Positions 1 to 8,671 of a stretch of 64,000 bases of DNA are shown here, piece after piece (the first letter of the stretch is position 1; every line of letters begins with the position of its first letter). The stretch lies in contig NZ_LIRF01000009.1 of the NCBI RefSeq assembly GCF_001297705.1, positions 1 through 64,000 on the forward strand. Direction: 5' to 3'. Position numbers and translations under genes: made by a program. This stretch comes from Chryseobacterium sp. ERMR1:04. GTDB taxonomy: Bacteria > Bacteroidota > Bacteroidia > Flavobacteriales > Weeksellaceae. Under the pieces are notes generated by a model that made no database searches, was not told the DNA's origin, and worked only from the letters and a program-made list of their open reading frames with translations.

Positions 1-1088
<1,088 letters not shown>

Positions 1089-1229
1089 TTTGTCTGACTC
1101 ACTCAAAGTTATTAACGTTCTAGTCTTTTCCTTACTTGGTTGTTATATCTATTTTTCAATGATCTTCTTATATCTTACGCTTTTTACTATACCTAATTTT
1201 CTGTCGTTTTCAGTATAGATTTGCGTGTG

Positions 1230-1260
1230 CAAAAGTAAAACTTTATTTCTAATTGACAAA
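1230..1260 (-). promoter_or_regulatory. rrn promoter, gene-proximal
   Basis: On the minus strand a TTTG (1257-1260) is followed after 19 nt by TACTTTTG (1230-1237), a full match to the Bacteroidota housekeeping promoter (TTTG, 19-21 nt, TAnnTTTG). It lies about 140 nt upstream of the 16S 5' end and is the nearest of three such promoters. Confidence 0.7.
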
Positions 1261-1356
1261 GCGTTTTCTAACTTAATTTAGTGTCTTGTAAATAACCCTA
1301 ACCTCGTTTTCAACACTCCTTATCTTCTACTCCTCTGCTCCCGTTTTACCGGACTG

Positions 1357-1386
1357 CAAAGATACAAATCTTTTTAACTTTTACAA
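1357..1386 (-). promoter_or_regulatory. rrn promoter, middle
   Basis: On the minus strand TTG (1384-1386) is followed after 19 nt by TATCTTTG (1357-1364), matching the Bacteroidota consensus. It is the second of three tandem promoters feeding the rRNA operon. Confidence 0.65.
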
Positions 1387-1492
1387 CTCTTTCTAAGAAA
1401 AAGTTTAAGTTATTTTTTGATTCGTTTTTGTTGTGTAGATTTTGTCTTACTGTCTTCTGCGCTACCGATCAACATATCGTTTTTCAGTGGGG

Positions 1493-1525
1493 CAAAAGTA
1501 CTCTCTTTTTACCCACCATTCCAAA
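1493..1525 (-). promoter_or_regulatory. rrn promoter, distal
   Basis: On the minus strand TTTG (1522-1525) is followed after 21 nt by TACTTTTG (1493-1500). It is the third and most upstream promoter-like element. The three are spaced about 130 nt apart. Confidence 0.6.
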
Positions 1526-1720
1526 CTTTATTAACTTAATGTGGAGATAATTGGTTTTTTGTGGAGAAGTAAGTGAGCTAAATAATTGATTTTATTTACT
1601 TTACATAGTACGTGGTAGTTATCCACATTGTTCGATTGGGGTTTTGAATATGTTATAAGACTGCTTTAGACTGCTTAAAATGTATTTGGGAAGTGTTCCT
1701 ATTATATATAAGGTATAAAA

Positions 1721-1751
1721 AACCTCATAGGTTTTTGAAACCTATGAGGTT
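1721..1751. repeat. Palindromic repeat AACCTnnnAGGTT type, copy 1
   Basis: A perfect 14-bp inverted repeat (AACCTCATAGGTTT, TTG loop, AAACCTATGAGGTT). A close relative with a different core lies at 1907-1937. The arms are conserved and the core varies in a compensated way, as in REP-type elements; transcribed, it could also act as a terminator. Confidence 0.7.
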
Positions 1752-1906
1752 TGGGTTGGGGCTTAGATGTGAGGCCTCAAGGAATTACTGTTTTTTGTTT
1801 CCCACAGATTTTCGCAGATTGACACAGATGTTTGGTTAAGTATTGAATAGATTGAGCATAGACAATAGTGGATGGATGAAATGTTGATTTTTTTACTCTT
1901 AAAGCA

Positions 1907-1937
1907 AACCTAACAGGTTTTTGAAACCTGTTAGGTT
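1907..1937. repeat. Palindromic repeat AACCTnnnAGGTT type, copy 2
   Basis: A perfect 14-bp inverted repeat (AACCTAACAGGTTT, TTG loop, AAACCTGTTAGGTT). It has the same layout and loop as the element at 1721-1751. Confidence 0.7.
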
Positions 1938-2387
1938 GAGAGGCGATGAGAATTACCAATAAATAATCCTCGGGCAGACCTTGAGGTATTCTCTTCGAAT
2001 AAATAGTTTTCTTATTTTATCTCTGAATATTTTATGTATCTGCCATTCTGAATGGAATGCAGTGGAGGGAAGAATCTCTACCCTTTTTTTGAATTGCGTT
2101 ATTGAGATCCTTACAGGATGACAAACTTTATGGTGATAGTGACTGTTGAAAAGAACGACCAATACCCTAGCCCAGATAGAAGCGACATCCTTTTTTGTTG
2201 CGGCCGAAGCAAAGCGGAGGCCGTAACAAAAAAGATACAGCGGATAGCTGGATGAAGCTCCTGATAAAAATTGAGATGGAAGGATCGTGGGTTTGAGAGT
2301 TGGAGAGTATGAGAAGGGTTATATTTTTGAGATTACTTTACTTATATAGGCTCACTCCATTCCTCGCGATGACAATCAAAAAGTTAT

Positions 2388-2395
2388 TATCTTTG
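2388..2395 (+). promoter_or_regulatory. -7 promoter element before deoD
   Basis: TATCTTTG matches the Bacteroidota -7 element TAnnTTTG and lies 19 nt upstream of the deoD start codon. No clear TTTG -33 partner is visible at the usual distance. Confidence 0.45.
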
Positions 2396-2414
2396 CATCA
2401 TTCAAAATAAAATT

Positions 2415-3125
2415 ATGAGTATTCACATTAGTGCAAAAAAAGGTGAAATTGCTAAAGTTGTATTGCAGCCGGGAGATCCGCTTCGTGCACAGTATATTGC
2501 AGAAAACTTTTTAGAAAACGCAAAATTAGTAAGTAAAACAAGAGGTATTTTTTATTATACCGGTCTTTATAAAGGTAAAGAAATCACTGTGGGAGCAAGT
2601 GGAATGGGATTTCCAAGTATTGGAATTTATTCTTTTGAACTGTACACAGAATATGAAGTGGAGACGATCATTAGAATTGGAACTTGCGGCGCTTATACTA
2701 CAGACTTGAAAACTTTTGATATTTTAAATGTTGAAAATGCAGCAAGTGAAAGTACGTATGCTAAATATGCATGGGAAATTGAAGAGGAAATTCTTTCTCA
2801 TGAAGGAAGTATTTTTGACACGATTAATGCTACTGCGGAAGAATTATCTTTAAAAACAAAAGCAATCAATGTGCACAGTAGTGATATTTTCTACAGAAAA
2901 GATCAGGCTGTTCCTGCAATTGCTACAAAATATAACTGCCCGGCAGTGGAAATGGAAGCATTTGGATTGTATGCCAACGCAAGACATTTAGGAAAAAATG
3001 CAGCGACGATTCTTACGGTAACGGATATTATTCCTACTCACGAAAAGATTTCGGCTGATCAAAGAGAAACTGCTTTGAAACCAATGATCGAACTGGCATT
3101 GGAAGCTGCTTGGAAAAGCATCTAA
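2415..3125 (+). CDS. deoD: Purine-nucleoside phosphorylase, DeoD type
   Basis: Cytoplasmic purine salvage enzyme that phosphorolytically splits (deoxy)purine nucleosides into base and (deoxy)ribose-1-phosphate. The 236-residue length fits the hexameric DeoD family (E. coli DeoD is 239). Family features visible are the N-terminal VVLQPGDPLRAQYIAENFL block (phosphate-binding region), the RIGTCGAY segment near the middle, AVEMEAFGLY (the MEME-like ribose site) and TVTDIIPTHE near the C-terminus with the catalytic-type Asp. The ATG follows a TAnnTTTG promoter element. The gene stands alone and ends in a strong hairpin shared with the convergent tatD. Confidence 0.95.
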   Translation: MSIHISAKKGEIAKVVLQPGDPLRAQYIAENFLENAKLVSKTRGIFYYTGLYKGKEITVGASGMGFPSIGIYSFELYTEYEVETIIRIGTCGAYTTDLKTFDILNVENAASESTYAKYAWEIEEEILSHEGSIFDTINATAEELSLKTKAINVHSSDIFYRKDQAVPAIATKYNCPAVEMEAFGLYANARHLGKNAATILTVTDIIPTHEKISADQRETALKPMIELALEAAWKSI

Positions 3126-3148
3126 ACAAAAAGCAATCTTATAAAACA

Positions 3149-3184
3149 AAAAGAGCTTTACATGAATCTGTAGAGCTCTTTTTT
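3149..3184. terminator. Bidirectional terminator between deoD and tatD
   Basis: Stem AAAGAGCTTTACA / TGTAGAGCTCTTT (one G-U pair on the plus strand) flanked by A-run and T-run. It sits between convergent genes, so it can end transcription in both directions. Confidence 0.75.
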
Positions 3185-3968
3185 ATATTCTGAAAAATTT
3201 TCTGGCGACTTCTGTAGTTTCGTTCGCTACTTCGGAAATGCTTATTTTCTTTAAATGTGCTATTGTTTGTGCAACGTACGGCAGAAAGGATGGTTCGTTT
3301 CGGCGGTTTTGTGTTCTCGACCTATTTTTCGGAAGCATGAAAGGCGCATCTGTTTCAATCATCATTCTATCTAAAGGGACATACTTTATGACGTCTTCTA
3401 AATGTTTAAATCTATTATCATCGCTAATCGCTCCCGTAAATCCTAAGTAAAACCCTTTATTCAAATACACTTTCGCTTCATCCAACGTTCCTGTAAAACA
3501 ATGAACAACCGCTTCAGGTAGCTTTGAAAGATATTCGTCTGTAATTTCATTGAACCTTTTAAACGCTGATCTTTCATGAAGAAAAAGGGGTTTGCTAACC
3601 TCAACAGCTAATTCTAATTGAGCTCGATAACATTTTTCCTGAATGGCTCTTGGTGAAAAATCACGGTCAAAATCTAATCCGCATTCTCCGACTGAGATGA
3701 CGTGATCTTGTTTTAATAATTTTCGAAGTTCATCGATGCTTTCATTGTTAAAAGATTTAGCATCATGAGGGTGAATTCCTGCTGTTGAAAATAAAATTTC
3801 AGGATAATCTTCTGCCATTTCAGCAGATTCTTTACTTCCACGAATGCTTGTTCCTGTGAGGATCATTTGCTCTACTCCATTATCCAGCGCTCTGTTGATA
3901 ATTTCTTCGTGTTCGTTGTTAAATTGTTTATTGGTCAGGTTAATGCCAATGTCTATAAATGTGTTCAT
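3183..3968 (-). CDS. tatD: TatD family metal-dependent deoxyribonuclease
   Basis: TIM-barrel metal-dependent hydrolase of the amidohydrolase superfamily; TatD proteins are 3'-5' DNases linked to DNA repair or nucleic-acid turnover. At 261 residues it matches E. coli TatD in length and closely in layout: N-terminal DIGINLTNKQF, TAGIHPHDA, GECGLDFDRDFSP (metal-ligand Glu), FLHERSAF and VVHCFTGT (His ligands), IETDAPFMLP (catalytic Asp), and the RRNEPSFLP segment near the C-terminus seen in true TatD rather than YcfH. Its start codon overlaps by 4 nt (ATGA) the stop of the small basic ORF upstream, so the two are probably translationally coupled. Confidence 0.92.
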   Translation of the reverse strand: MNTFIDIGINLTNKQFNNEHEEIINRALDNGVEQMILTGTSIRGSKESAEMAEDYPEILFSTAGIHPHDAKSFNNESIDELRKLLKQDHVISVGECGLDFDRDFSPRAIQEKCYRAQLELAVEVSKPLFLHERSAFKRFNEITDEYLSKLPEAVVHCFTGTLDEAKVYLNKGFYLGFTGAISDDNRFKHLEDVIKYVPLDRMMIETDAPFMLPKNRSRTQNRRNEPSFLPYVAQTIAHLKKISISEVANETTEVARKFFRI

Positions 3969-4294
3969 TTGTTTTTGTTATTATTTTGTTCATTATATAT
4001 AGTAAAGTATCTTATGACATGAGGACTTGTAATGGCACTTTTGAATGATTTTTCTTTCGCATATTTTCTAAAATCAGAATATTTTGTTCCATTAATTTCT
4101 TTTGTGATTTTCACCCAGATCATTTTTTGTTTTTTCTTTCTTGCTTTTCTAAATTTTACTTCTTCATTTAAATGATCTTCAATTTCAGATTTTGCAGTTC
4201 TTCTCCATTTCTTATTTCCATACTTTTTTAAATATGGTGGGATTTTTCCATATTCATGAGATCGGAAAGTTCCTTTATTGTAAAGATTTTTCAT
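3965..4294 (-). CDS. Small, very basic hypothetical protein
   Basis: A 109-residue protein that I do not recognise. It is strongly basic, rich in Lys and Arg (for example KKYGNKKWRRT and KARKKKQKM), with no signal peptide or membrane segment, which suggests nucleic-acid contact without proving it. The stop overlaps the tatD start by 4 nt, an arrangement that supports real translation. Its start lies 13 nt downstream of a tandem series of tRNA-like elements, so transcript from the tRNA region would run straight into it. Codon use looks like that of its neighbours. It could be an RNA-binding accessory protein or a poorly conserved spacer ORF. Confidence 0.55.
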   Translation of the reverse strand: MKNLYNKGTFRSHEYGKIPPYLKKYGNKKWRRTAKSEIEDHLNEEVKFRKARKKKQKMIWVKITKEINGTKYSDFRKYAKEKSFKSAITSPHVIRYFTIYNEQNNNKNK

Positions 4295-4307
4295 AAAGTT
4301 TTAAAAA

Positions 4308-4379
4308 GGGAAACAAGCAAGATTTGAACTTGCAACTCCTCTGGGTTTGAGGCATTTTTCCATTTAAACTATTGCTTCC
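4308..4379 (-). tRNA. tRNA-like element 3 (degenerate, no assignable anticodon)
   Basis: Read on the minus strand this folds as a tRNA-like cloverleaf. The acceptor of 8 pairs (GGAAGCAA / TTGTTTCC, one G-U) is followed by TAG, a D arm GTTT/AAAT with a GG in its loop, a 4-bp anticodon stem CCTC/GAGG, and a 5-bp T arm with TTCAAAT. The 7-nt anticodon loop AAACCCA lacks U33, so a normal decoding function is unlikely. No CCA is encoded. It closely resembles the neighbouring element at 4384-4455. Confidence 0.4.
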
Positions 4380-4383
4380 ATTT

Positions 4384-4455
4384 GGGAGATAAGCAAGATT
4401 CGAACTTGCAACTCGTCTTAGCAGGACGTATTTTTCCGTTATTACTATTATCTCC
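4384..4455 (-). tRNA. tRNA-like element 2 (GCT in anticodon position, short variable loop)
   Basis: Minus-strand cloverleaf: 8-bp acceptor GGAGATAA/TTATCTCC, TAG, a weak D arm, a 4-bp anticodon stem CGTC/GACG with loop CTGCTAA (U33 present, GCT in the anticodon position, A37), and T arm GCAAG/CTTGC with TTCGAAT. GCT would read serine codons, but the long variable arm of a serine tRNA is absent. It is therefore either a pseudo-tRNA or a non-canonical one. Confidence 0.45.
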
Positions 4456-4461
4456 ATTTTT

Positions 4462-4537
4462 GGGAGTACAGCAGGACTCGAACCTGCAACCTCGGCCGTG
4501 TAATGACCACGTTCTTCTCTATTGAACTATGTACTCC
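4462..4537 (-). tRNA. tRNA-like element 1, possible tRNA-Val(TAC)
   Basis: Minus-strand cloverleaf: acceptor GGAGTACA/TGTACTCC (8 bp), D arm GTTC/GAAC, anticodon stem TGGTC/GGCCG (two G-U pairs) with loop ATTACAC, giving U33 and anticodon TAC (valine), then a T arm GCAGG/CCTGC with TTCGAGT. The D loop lacks the usual GG pair, and a competing anticodon fold (CGTG/CACG, loop GTCATTA) would read CAT. It is separated from tRNA-Asp by 2 nt. It is the best-preserved of the three tandem tRNA-like elements. Confidence 0.5.
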
Positions 4538-4539
4538 TG

Positions 4540-4612
4540 CGAAACGTGTGGGACTCGAACCCACGACCTCCGGCGTGACAGGCCGGCATTCTTCCAGCTG
4601 AACTAACGTTTC
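4540..4612 (-). tRNA. tRNA-Asp (GTC)
   Basis: Minus-strand canonical cloverleaf: acceptor GAAACGT/ACGTTTC with discriminator G, anticodon stem CCGGC/GCCGG with loop CTGTCAC (anticodon GTC), and T arm GTGGG/CCCAC with TTCGAGT. No CCA is encoded, as is usual in Bacteroidota. It starts only 7 nt after the stop codon of the SDR-like gene upstream, so it may be processed from a longer transcript. Confidence 0.95.
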
Positions 4613-4619
4613 TTTTATT

Positions 4620-5984
4620 TTACCAAGTATGAATTTTATAATTTTTCAACAAAACTCCACTAAAATAATTTCCTTTAATACCTTCTATAATAGGCTGCAA
4701 AATTCTAGCAGCTCCATCCACAGAATCCAGTGGAGGAATATATCCCTGCTCAAATTGTTTCTTTCTTAAACTTTCCTTTGCTCCTGTAGAAATCCAGCCA
4801 ACATCTACAGCACTCATATAAATCTCATCTTTTTCAAATTCTTTTGCAGAAGTGAGTGTCATCATATTTAAGGCGGCTTTCGTCATATTTGTATGTGGAT
4901 GAAAAATTGTTTTATTTTCATAACTAAAGATACCTTCGGAAGAAGTCACATTAATAATAAATTTTTCTTTGAATAAAGAGTTTCTCATTAATGGTTTTAA
5001 TTCTTTAATTAAAAAATAAGGAGCAATATGATTAATGAGGTTAACTTCTACCAATTCATACATTGAAACTTCTTCCAAAGTAGAATTCCAACTGGTTTTA
5101 TCTCGGTTGTCAACAGGTTGCCCGAAGCGGGTCAAAGCAACTGTGGTTTCTTCATTTTGAGCATATTCTAATTTCCCGATCTCATTTGAAATTTGCGTTT
5201 GATTGGGAATTAAATTCTGAATATTTTTAAACTCAACCAGCATTTCATTTTCACGTTTTACAATCGGAAGGTAATATTCATCGGGATATTTGATAGTTTG
5301 TGCTGCATTATTGATGAGAATATCAAGGGTTTCAAAATTTGCTTTATAAAAATTGATGAATTCTTGAATTGCCTTTAAATTTCTAAGATCCAATCCGTAT
5401 ACCCAAAGCTTATCTTTCCAATCATTATAATCTTCTTCCTGCTGCAATTGCTCCAAAGCAAGTGCAGGAAAACGGGTGGTCAAAACCAAATTAGCGCCAT
5501 TTCTCAATATCTTTAAAGCTGTGGCTAAACCTACTTTTACCCTTCCTCCTGTAAGAATAACATTTCGTCCTGTCAAATCTGCCGATTCAAAGCGTTTTTC
5601 ATAATTCTGTTCTGCACATTTAGGGCACAATCTTGTGTAAAAAGAATGGGCATATGCATAACTCTGATTGCAACAGTAACAGTTTTTAGGAATCTGAAGT
5701 TTTGTGAGTTTTGTTTCATCTTTTTGATCATCATAAAAAGCAGAAACTCCGGCTAAAGCTTTTTTCAGCAGTACAGATTCTGAATTGATTTCCAAATCCT
5801 GAGTTTTCATCTGGAAATAGCTTTCCTGACGGCTTTGCTTTTTAGCATTTTTATGAATTTTTGTAATCAATCCTGAAAAAGTTTTATTATCAGGGTTTTG
5901 AAAAGGTTCATCTTTCAAGGCATTCAATACCTTAAGACATACTTCCCATTCTTTTTCTGAAAATTTTTGATTAGAAAAATCCAT
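4620..5984 (-). CDS. SDR-like oxidoreductase with zinc-ribbon insert and altered active site
   Basis: A 454-residue short-chain dehydrogenase/reductase-like protein. After an N-terminal extension of about 95 residues comes a zinc-ribbon-like segment (NCYCCNQSY ... LCPKCAEQ, about 101-124), then the Rossmann nucleotide-binding motif VILTGGRVKVGLATA (about 140-156) and the NNAAQ motif typical of SDR folds. The active-site serine region NVTSSEG is present. The usual YxxxK is replaced by TNMTK (about 362-366), so the catalytic tyrosine is missing. Normal NAD(P)-dependent reduction is therefore doubtful, and substrate and pathway are unknown. It is a single gene whose 3' end abuts tRNA-Asp. TACTTTTG at 6004-6011 on the minus strand is a likely -7 element. 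Confidence 0.75.
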   Translation of the reverse strand: MDFSNQKFSEKEWEVCLKVLNALKDEPFQNPDNKTFSGLITKIHKNAKKQSRQESYFQMKTQDLEINSESVLLKKALAGVSAFYDDQKDETKLTKLQIPKNCYCCNQSYAYAHSFYTRLCPKCAEQNYEKRFESADLTGRNVILTGGRVKVGLATALKILRNGANLVLTTRFPALALEQLQQEEDYNDWKDKLWVYGLDLRNLKAIQEFINFYKANFETLDILINNAAQTIKYPDEYYLPIVKRENEMLVEFKNIQNLIPNQTQISNEIGKLEYAQNEETTVALTRFGQPVDNRDKTSWNSTLEEVSMYELVEVNLINHIAPYFLIKELKPLMRNSLFKEKFIINVTSSEGIFSYENKTIFHPHTNMTKAALNMMTLTSAKEFEKDEIYMSAVDVGWISTGAKESLRKKQFEQGYIPPLDSVDGAARILQPIIEGIKGNYFSGVLLKNYKIHTW

Positions 5985-6073
5985 TGTTTTAATTTTATGA
6001 TGACAAAAGTACCGGTCTTATACGCAATCTTTTTACGCAGTAAAAAATATTTATGAAATTTTAATAATTTATT

Positions 6074-6787
6074 TTAAGCCATTCTAATCAAATTCACAGA
6101 AAGCTTTTCTTGCTGAATTAAATAATCAATCAGGTTAAACCATTTTGTGCAATGATCTAAGATCCAAGCATCTGAGGACGCTGTAATTTCTGCATTTTCT
6201 GCTAAAAATTTATCCGGATTAAATTCTAATTCAACTTCCCAATTGAGTTGAGTTTCCGCGGCAAATTCAAGAATAATCTGTTTGATTCTTCCGCTATTGG
6301 AAACGGGTTTATCGAAAATCCAAATCAATTTTTGAAGCTTGGCTTCTTGGAAAAACTGAGAGACCAATTCTATTGATCTTTGTGTTTGGTTGACTCTTTT
6401 ATACGTTCCGTGAACCCCGGAAAGGTCACGGTAACAACCATCAATTCCTTGAAAAATGTACGCTTCTGAAAGTAAACTTTCCAACAAAATCAAAATATTA
6501 AAACCATCCAAATAGATTGTTCTATCTTTTAAATCTGATATTTCAATCTGTTTTGATTTTCTAATTTCAATCTGAGTTTCTGAAGCAGACGCAGCGCGAA
6601 TCGCCTGAATTTGTCGGGTCTTTAGTTTATATCTATTTCCTACCAGCTCAGAGCTCGCTCTTTCAGCATATCCTCTACTCAATAAATAGTGTATATCCTG
6701 AACGGCAATCCTCAGTTTATCAATTTGCTTATCAGAACCAAATAGAACGTCATCACCTGTATTTTTCCCACGATTCCTGTTATTCAT
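6074..6787 (-). CDS. DUF434 domain protein
   Basis: A 237-residue cytoplasmic protein of unknown function. The N-terminal third carries the DUF434 signature DIHYLLSRGYAERASSELVGNRYKLKTRQIQAIRAA (about 30-67). The rest (about 85-235) matches the companion domain usually found after it: YLDGFNILILLESLL, then LIWIFDKPVSNSGRI and TASSDAWILDHC. This pattern of scattered acidic residues is reminiscent of PIN-like nucleases; nuclease activity is my inference, not established. It is monocistronic, with no operon partner that would point to a role. Confidence 0.75.
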   Translation of the reverse strand: MNNRNRGKNTGDDVLFGSDKQIDKLRIAVQDIHYLLSRGYAERASSELVGNRYKLKTRQIQAIRAASASETQIEIRKSKQIEISDLKDRTIYLDGFNILILLESLLSEAYIFQGIDGCYRDLSGVHGTYKRVNQTQRSIELVSQFFQEAKLQKLIWIFDKPVSNSGRIKQIILEFAAETQLNWEVELEFNPDKFLAENAEITASSDAWILDHCTKWFNLIDYLIQQEKLSVNLIRMA

Positions 6788-7139
6788 AATTCAAAAATAT
6801 ATTATTTGGGAGAATATTTAACCCTAAATATATGATCATCTCTTTTATTCAATACAGTTGATTGATAAAATTTAATAACAAACTCCAGTTTTTGGGAGTG
6901 CATATTTTCATAATAATACACTGAATATTTGACTAATCTTAAAACAGCAATAAAAAAATAGAATATAAAATCGTGTTACCTAAACAAATAACAAATTACT
7001 TATCATCAAAATTTAATTATTCACAAAAATATCTCATCTATTATCTAAAATTATTACATTTAAAGCCTTACAATTATTATAATTGAATAATATTTAAAAT
7101 AATGATAGCGTAAGCTTATTTAATAATAAAGTATTACTC
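6788..7139. other. AT-rich gene-free stretch before the sugar porter
   Basis: Divergent intergenic region of very low GC. No ORF, tRNA or dispersed repeat is recognised. A -7-like TATTTTTG for the DUF434 gene lies at 6792-6799 on the minus strand, close to its start. The regulated promoter of the sugar porter begins at its right edge. Confidence 0.5.
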
Positions 7140-7167
7140 TTGAAAATGCAATCGATTGCTCTTTTTG
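7140..7167 (+). promoter_or_regulatory. Sugar-porter promoter with embedded LacI-type operator
   Basis: TTG (7140-7142), 17 nt, TCTTTTTG (7160-7167) resembles the Bacteroidota TTTG/TAnnTTTG promoter. Exactly between these boxes lies the perfect 12-bp palindrome GCAATCGATTGC (7148-7159). The same palindrome occurs before susC. This layout argues that the sugar-porter start codon is downstream, at 7197. Confidence 0.65.
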
Positions 7168-7196
7168 AAATTAAAAAACTAAAACGAATACAACCT

Positions 7197-8618
7197 ATGC
7201 AAATAATAGATAACGGTCCGAAATATTCTTCAGGAACAAAGGCACAAATCAATATGGTTTATGTGACCATGCTTACCTTAGTGGCTACGCTAGGCGGTCT
7301 ACTGTTTGGTTATGATACCGCAGTGATCTCTGGAGCAGAAAAATCGATTCAGGAATATTTAATCATTCCATTAGGATTAAGTTCATTGGCCCACGGAGCA
7401 ACAATTTCCAGTGCTTTAATTGGCTGCATCATCGGAGGTGCGGTTTCAGGATATTTTTCAACCAAATTAGGAAGAAAAAGATCATTGATGCTGGCGGCAT
7501 TTTTGTTTTTTATCAGTGCGTTGGGAGCAGCATATCCGGAGTTTTTATTTTTCAAGCATGGGGAACATTCAATGGGCGTTTTATTGGCTTTTAATTTTTA
7601 TAGAATTATTGGTGGAATCGGAGTCGGTTTGGCTTCAGCCGTTTGTCCCATGTATATTGGGGAAATTGCTCCTGCTGAAGTACGAGGAAGATTGGTTTCT
7701 CTCAATCAATTTGCTATTATTTTTGGAATGCTGGTGGTCTATTTTGTCAACTGGGGAATTGCCGACGGAAAAAGTATGGAGTGGATCAACCAAATCGGAT
7801 GGAGATATATGTTTTTATCATTAACCATTCCCGCCGCTCTGTTTGGAATTTTATTATTCTTTGTTCCTGAAACACCACGTTATCTGACTTTAATGAAAAA
7901 GGACGATGAAGCATTGAAAATCTTATCTAAAATAAACGGTGAAGCTCGTGGAAAAGAAATTTTCACAGAAATAAAAGGCACGATTGCGGAACATAAAAGT
8001 GAAATTTTCGCATTCGGAAAAACAGTCATTGTTATCGGGATTTTACTTTCTGTTTTCCAACAATTTGTAGGAATTAACGTCGCATTATATTATGCTCCCA
8101 GAATTTTCGAAAGCATGGGCGTTCACAAAGATGCATCGATGCTGCAAACTGTGGTGATGGGATTAGTAAATGTGGTTTTCACCGTTGTCGCTATTTTCAC
8201 GGTTGATAAATGGGGAAGAAAACCACTTCTCATCGTGGGTTCATTGGGTATGGCCATCGGAATGTTTGCCATTGCCATTTTCTCCTATTATCATATTATC
8301 GGGATTGCCACTTTGGTCTTTATTATTATGTATACCGCTTCTTTTATGATGTCTTGGGGACCGATTTGTTGGGTTCTTATTTCAGAGATTTTTCCTAATA
8401 AAATACGAGGAAGTGCCATTGCCATTGCTGTTGCCGCACAATGGGCAGCCAATTATTTAATCTCCTCAACCTATCCTTTTATGATGGAATTCAGTGGTAC
8501 CTTTACTTATGGGTTTTACGGAGTCATGAGTGTCTTATCATTGATTTTTGTTTGGAAAATGGTTCCCGAAACGAAAGGTAAATCCTTAGAAGAAATAGAA
8601 AAGATCTGGAAAAAATAA
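7197..8618 (+). CDS. Sugar porter family MFS transporter (H+-sugar symporter, XylE-like)
   Basis: Inner-membrane permease of the MFS sugar-porter family, about 473 residues and 12 predicted membrane segments. Family motifs seen are GYDTAVISGAE in helix 1, the loop motifs KLGRKRSL and KWGRKPLL, GEIAPAEVRGRL, the PETPRYL motif after helix 6 and the C-terminal PETKGKSLEEIE. Substrate cannot be read from sequence; a pentose, hexose or uronate released from pectin is likely from context. The frame is open from a TTG at 7140, but that extension overlaps the promoter and a perfect operator palindrome, so I choose the ATG at 7197, which begins MQIIDNGPKYSSG. It is followed by a weak terminator and then the LacI-type regulator. 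Confidence 0.88.
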   Translation: MQIIDNGPKYSSGTKAQINMVYVTMLTLVATLGGLLFGYDTAVISGAEKSIQEYLIIPLGLSSLAHGATISSALIGCIIGGAVSGYFSTKLGRKRSLMLAAFLFFISALGAAYPEFLFFKHGEHSMGVLLAFNFYRIIGGIGVGLASAVCPMYIGEIAPAEVRGRLVSLNQFAIIFGMLVVYFVNWGIADGKSMEWINQIGWRYMFLSLTIPAALFGILLFFVPETPRYLTLMKKDDEALKILSKINGEARGKEIFTEIKGTIAEHKSEIFAFGKTVIVIGILLSVFQQFVGINVALYYAPRIFESMGVHKDASMLQTVVMGLVNVVFTVVAIFTVDKWGRKPLLIVGSLGMAIGMFAIAIFSYYHIIGIATLVFIIMYTASFMMSWGPICWVLISEIFPNKIRGSAIAIAVAAQWAANYLISSTYPFMMEFSGTFTYGFYGVMSVLSLIFVWKMVPETKGKSLEEIEKIWKK

Positions 8619-8642
8619 AAACTTCATACAGTTAGTTAATTG

Positions 8643-8671
8643 AGGGCATCGATTTCGGTGTCCTTTTTGGT
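8643..8671 (+). terminator. Probable terminator after sugar porter
   Basis: Stem GGGCATCG/CGGTGTCC (two G-U pairs) followed by TTTTT, 24 nt after the stop codon. Confidence 0.5.

Larger units (their letters stand above)
1526..2414. other. Gene-free stretch upstream of rrn and deoD
   Basis: No credible gene is visible. Two small minus-strand ORFs (60 and 69 codons) have no recognisable protein pattern and run over repeats. The stretch holds two palindromes listed separately (1721-1751, 1907-1937), an inverted repeat near 2194-2232 built on GGCC...GGCC flanked by poly-T and poly-A, and text of the type gagatccttacaggatgacaa (around 2105-2125) that recurs near 42,090-42,115, marking it as dispersed repeat material. 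Confidence 0.5.

Noticed and set aside
1777..2162. Two short minus-strand ORFs
   Set aside because: They overlap palindromic repeats and show no protein features; composition is that of intergenic repeat DNA.
4275..4457. 60-codon minus-strand ORF
   Set aside because: It overlaps two tRNA-like elements and part of the adjacent basic ORF; the RNA structure explains the sequence better.
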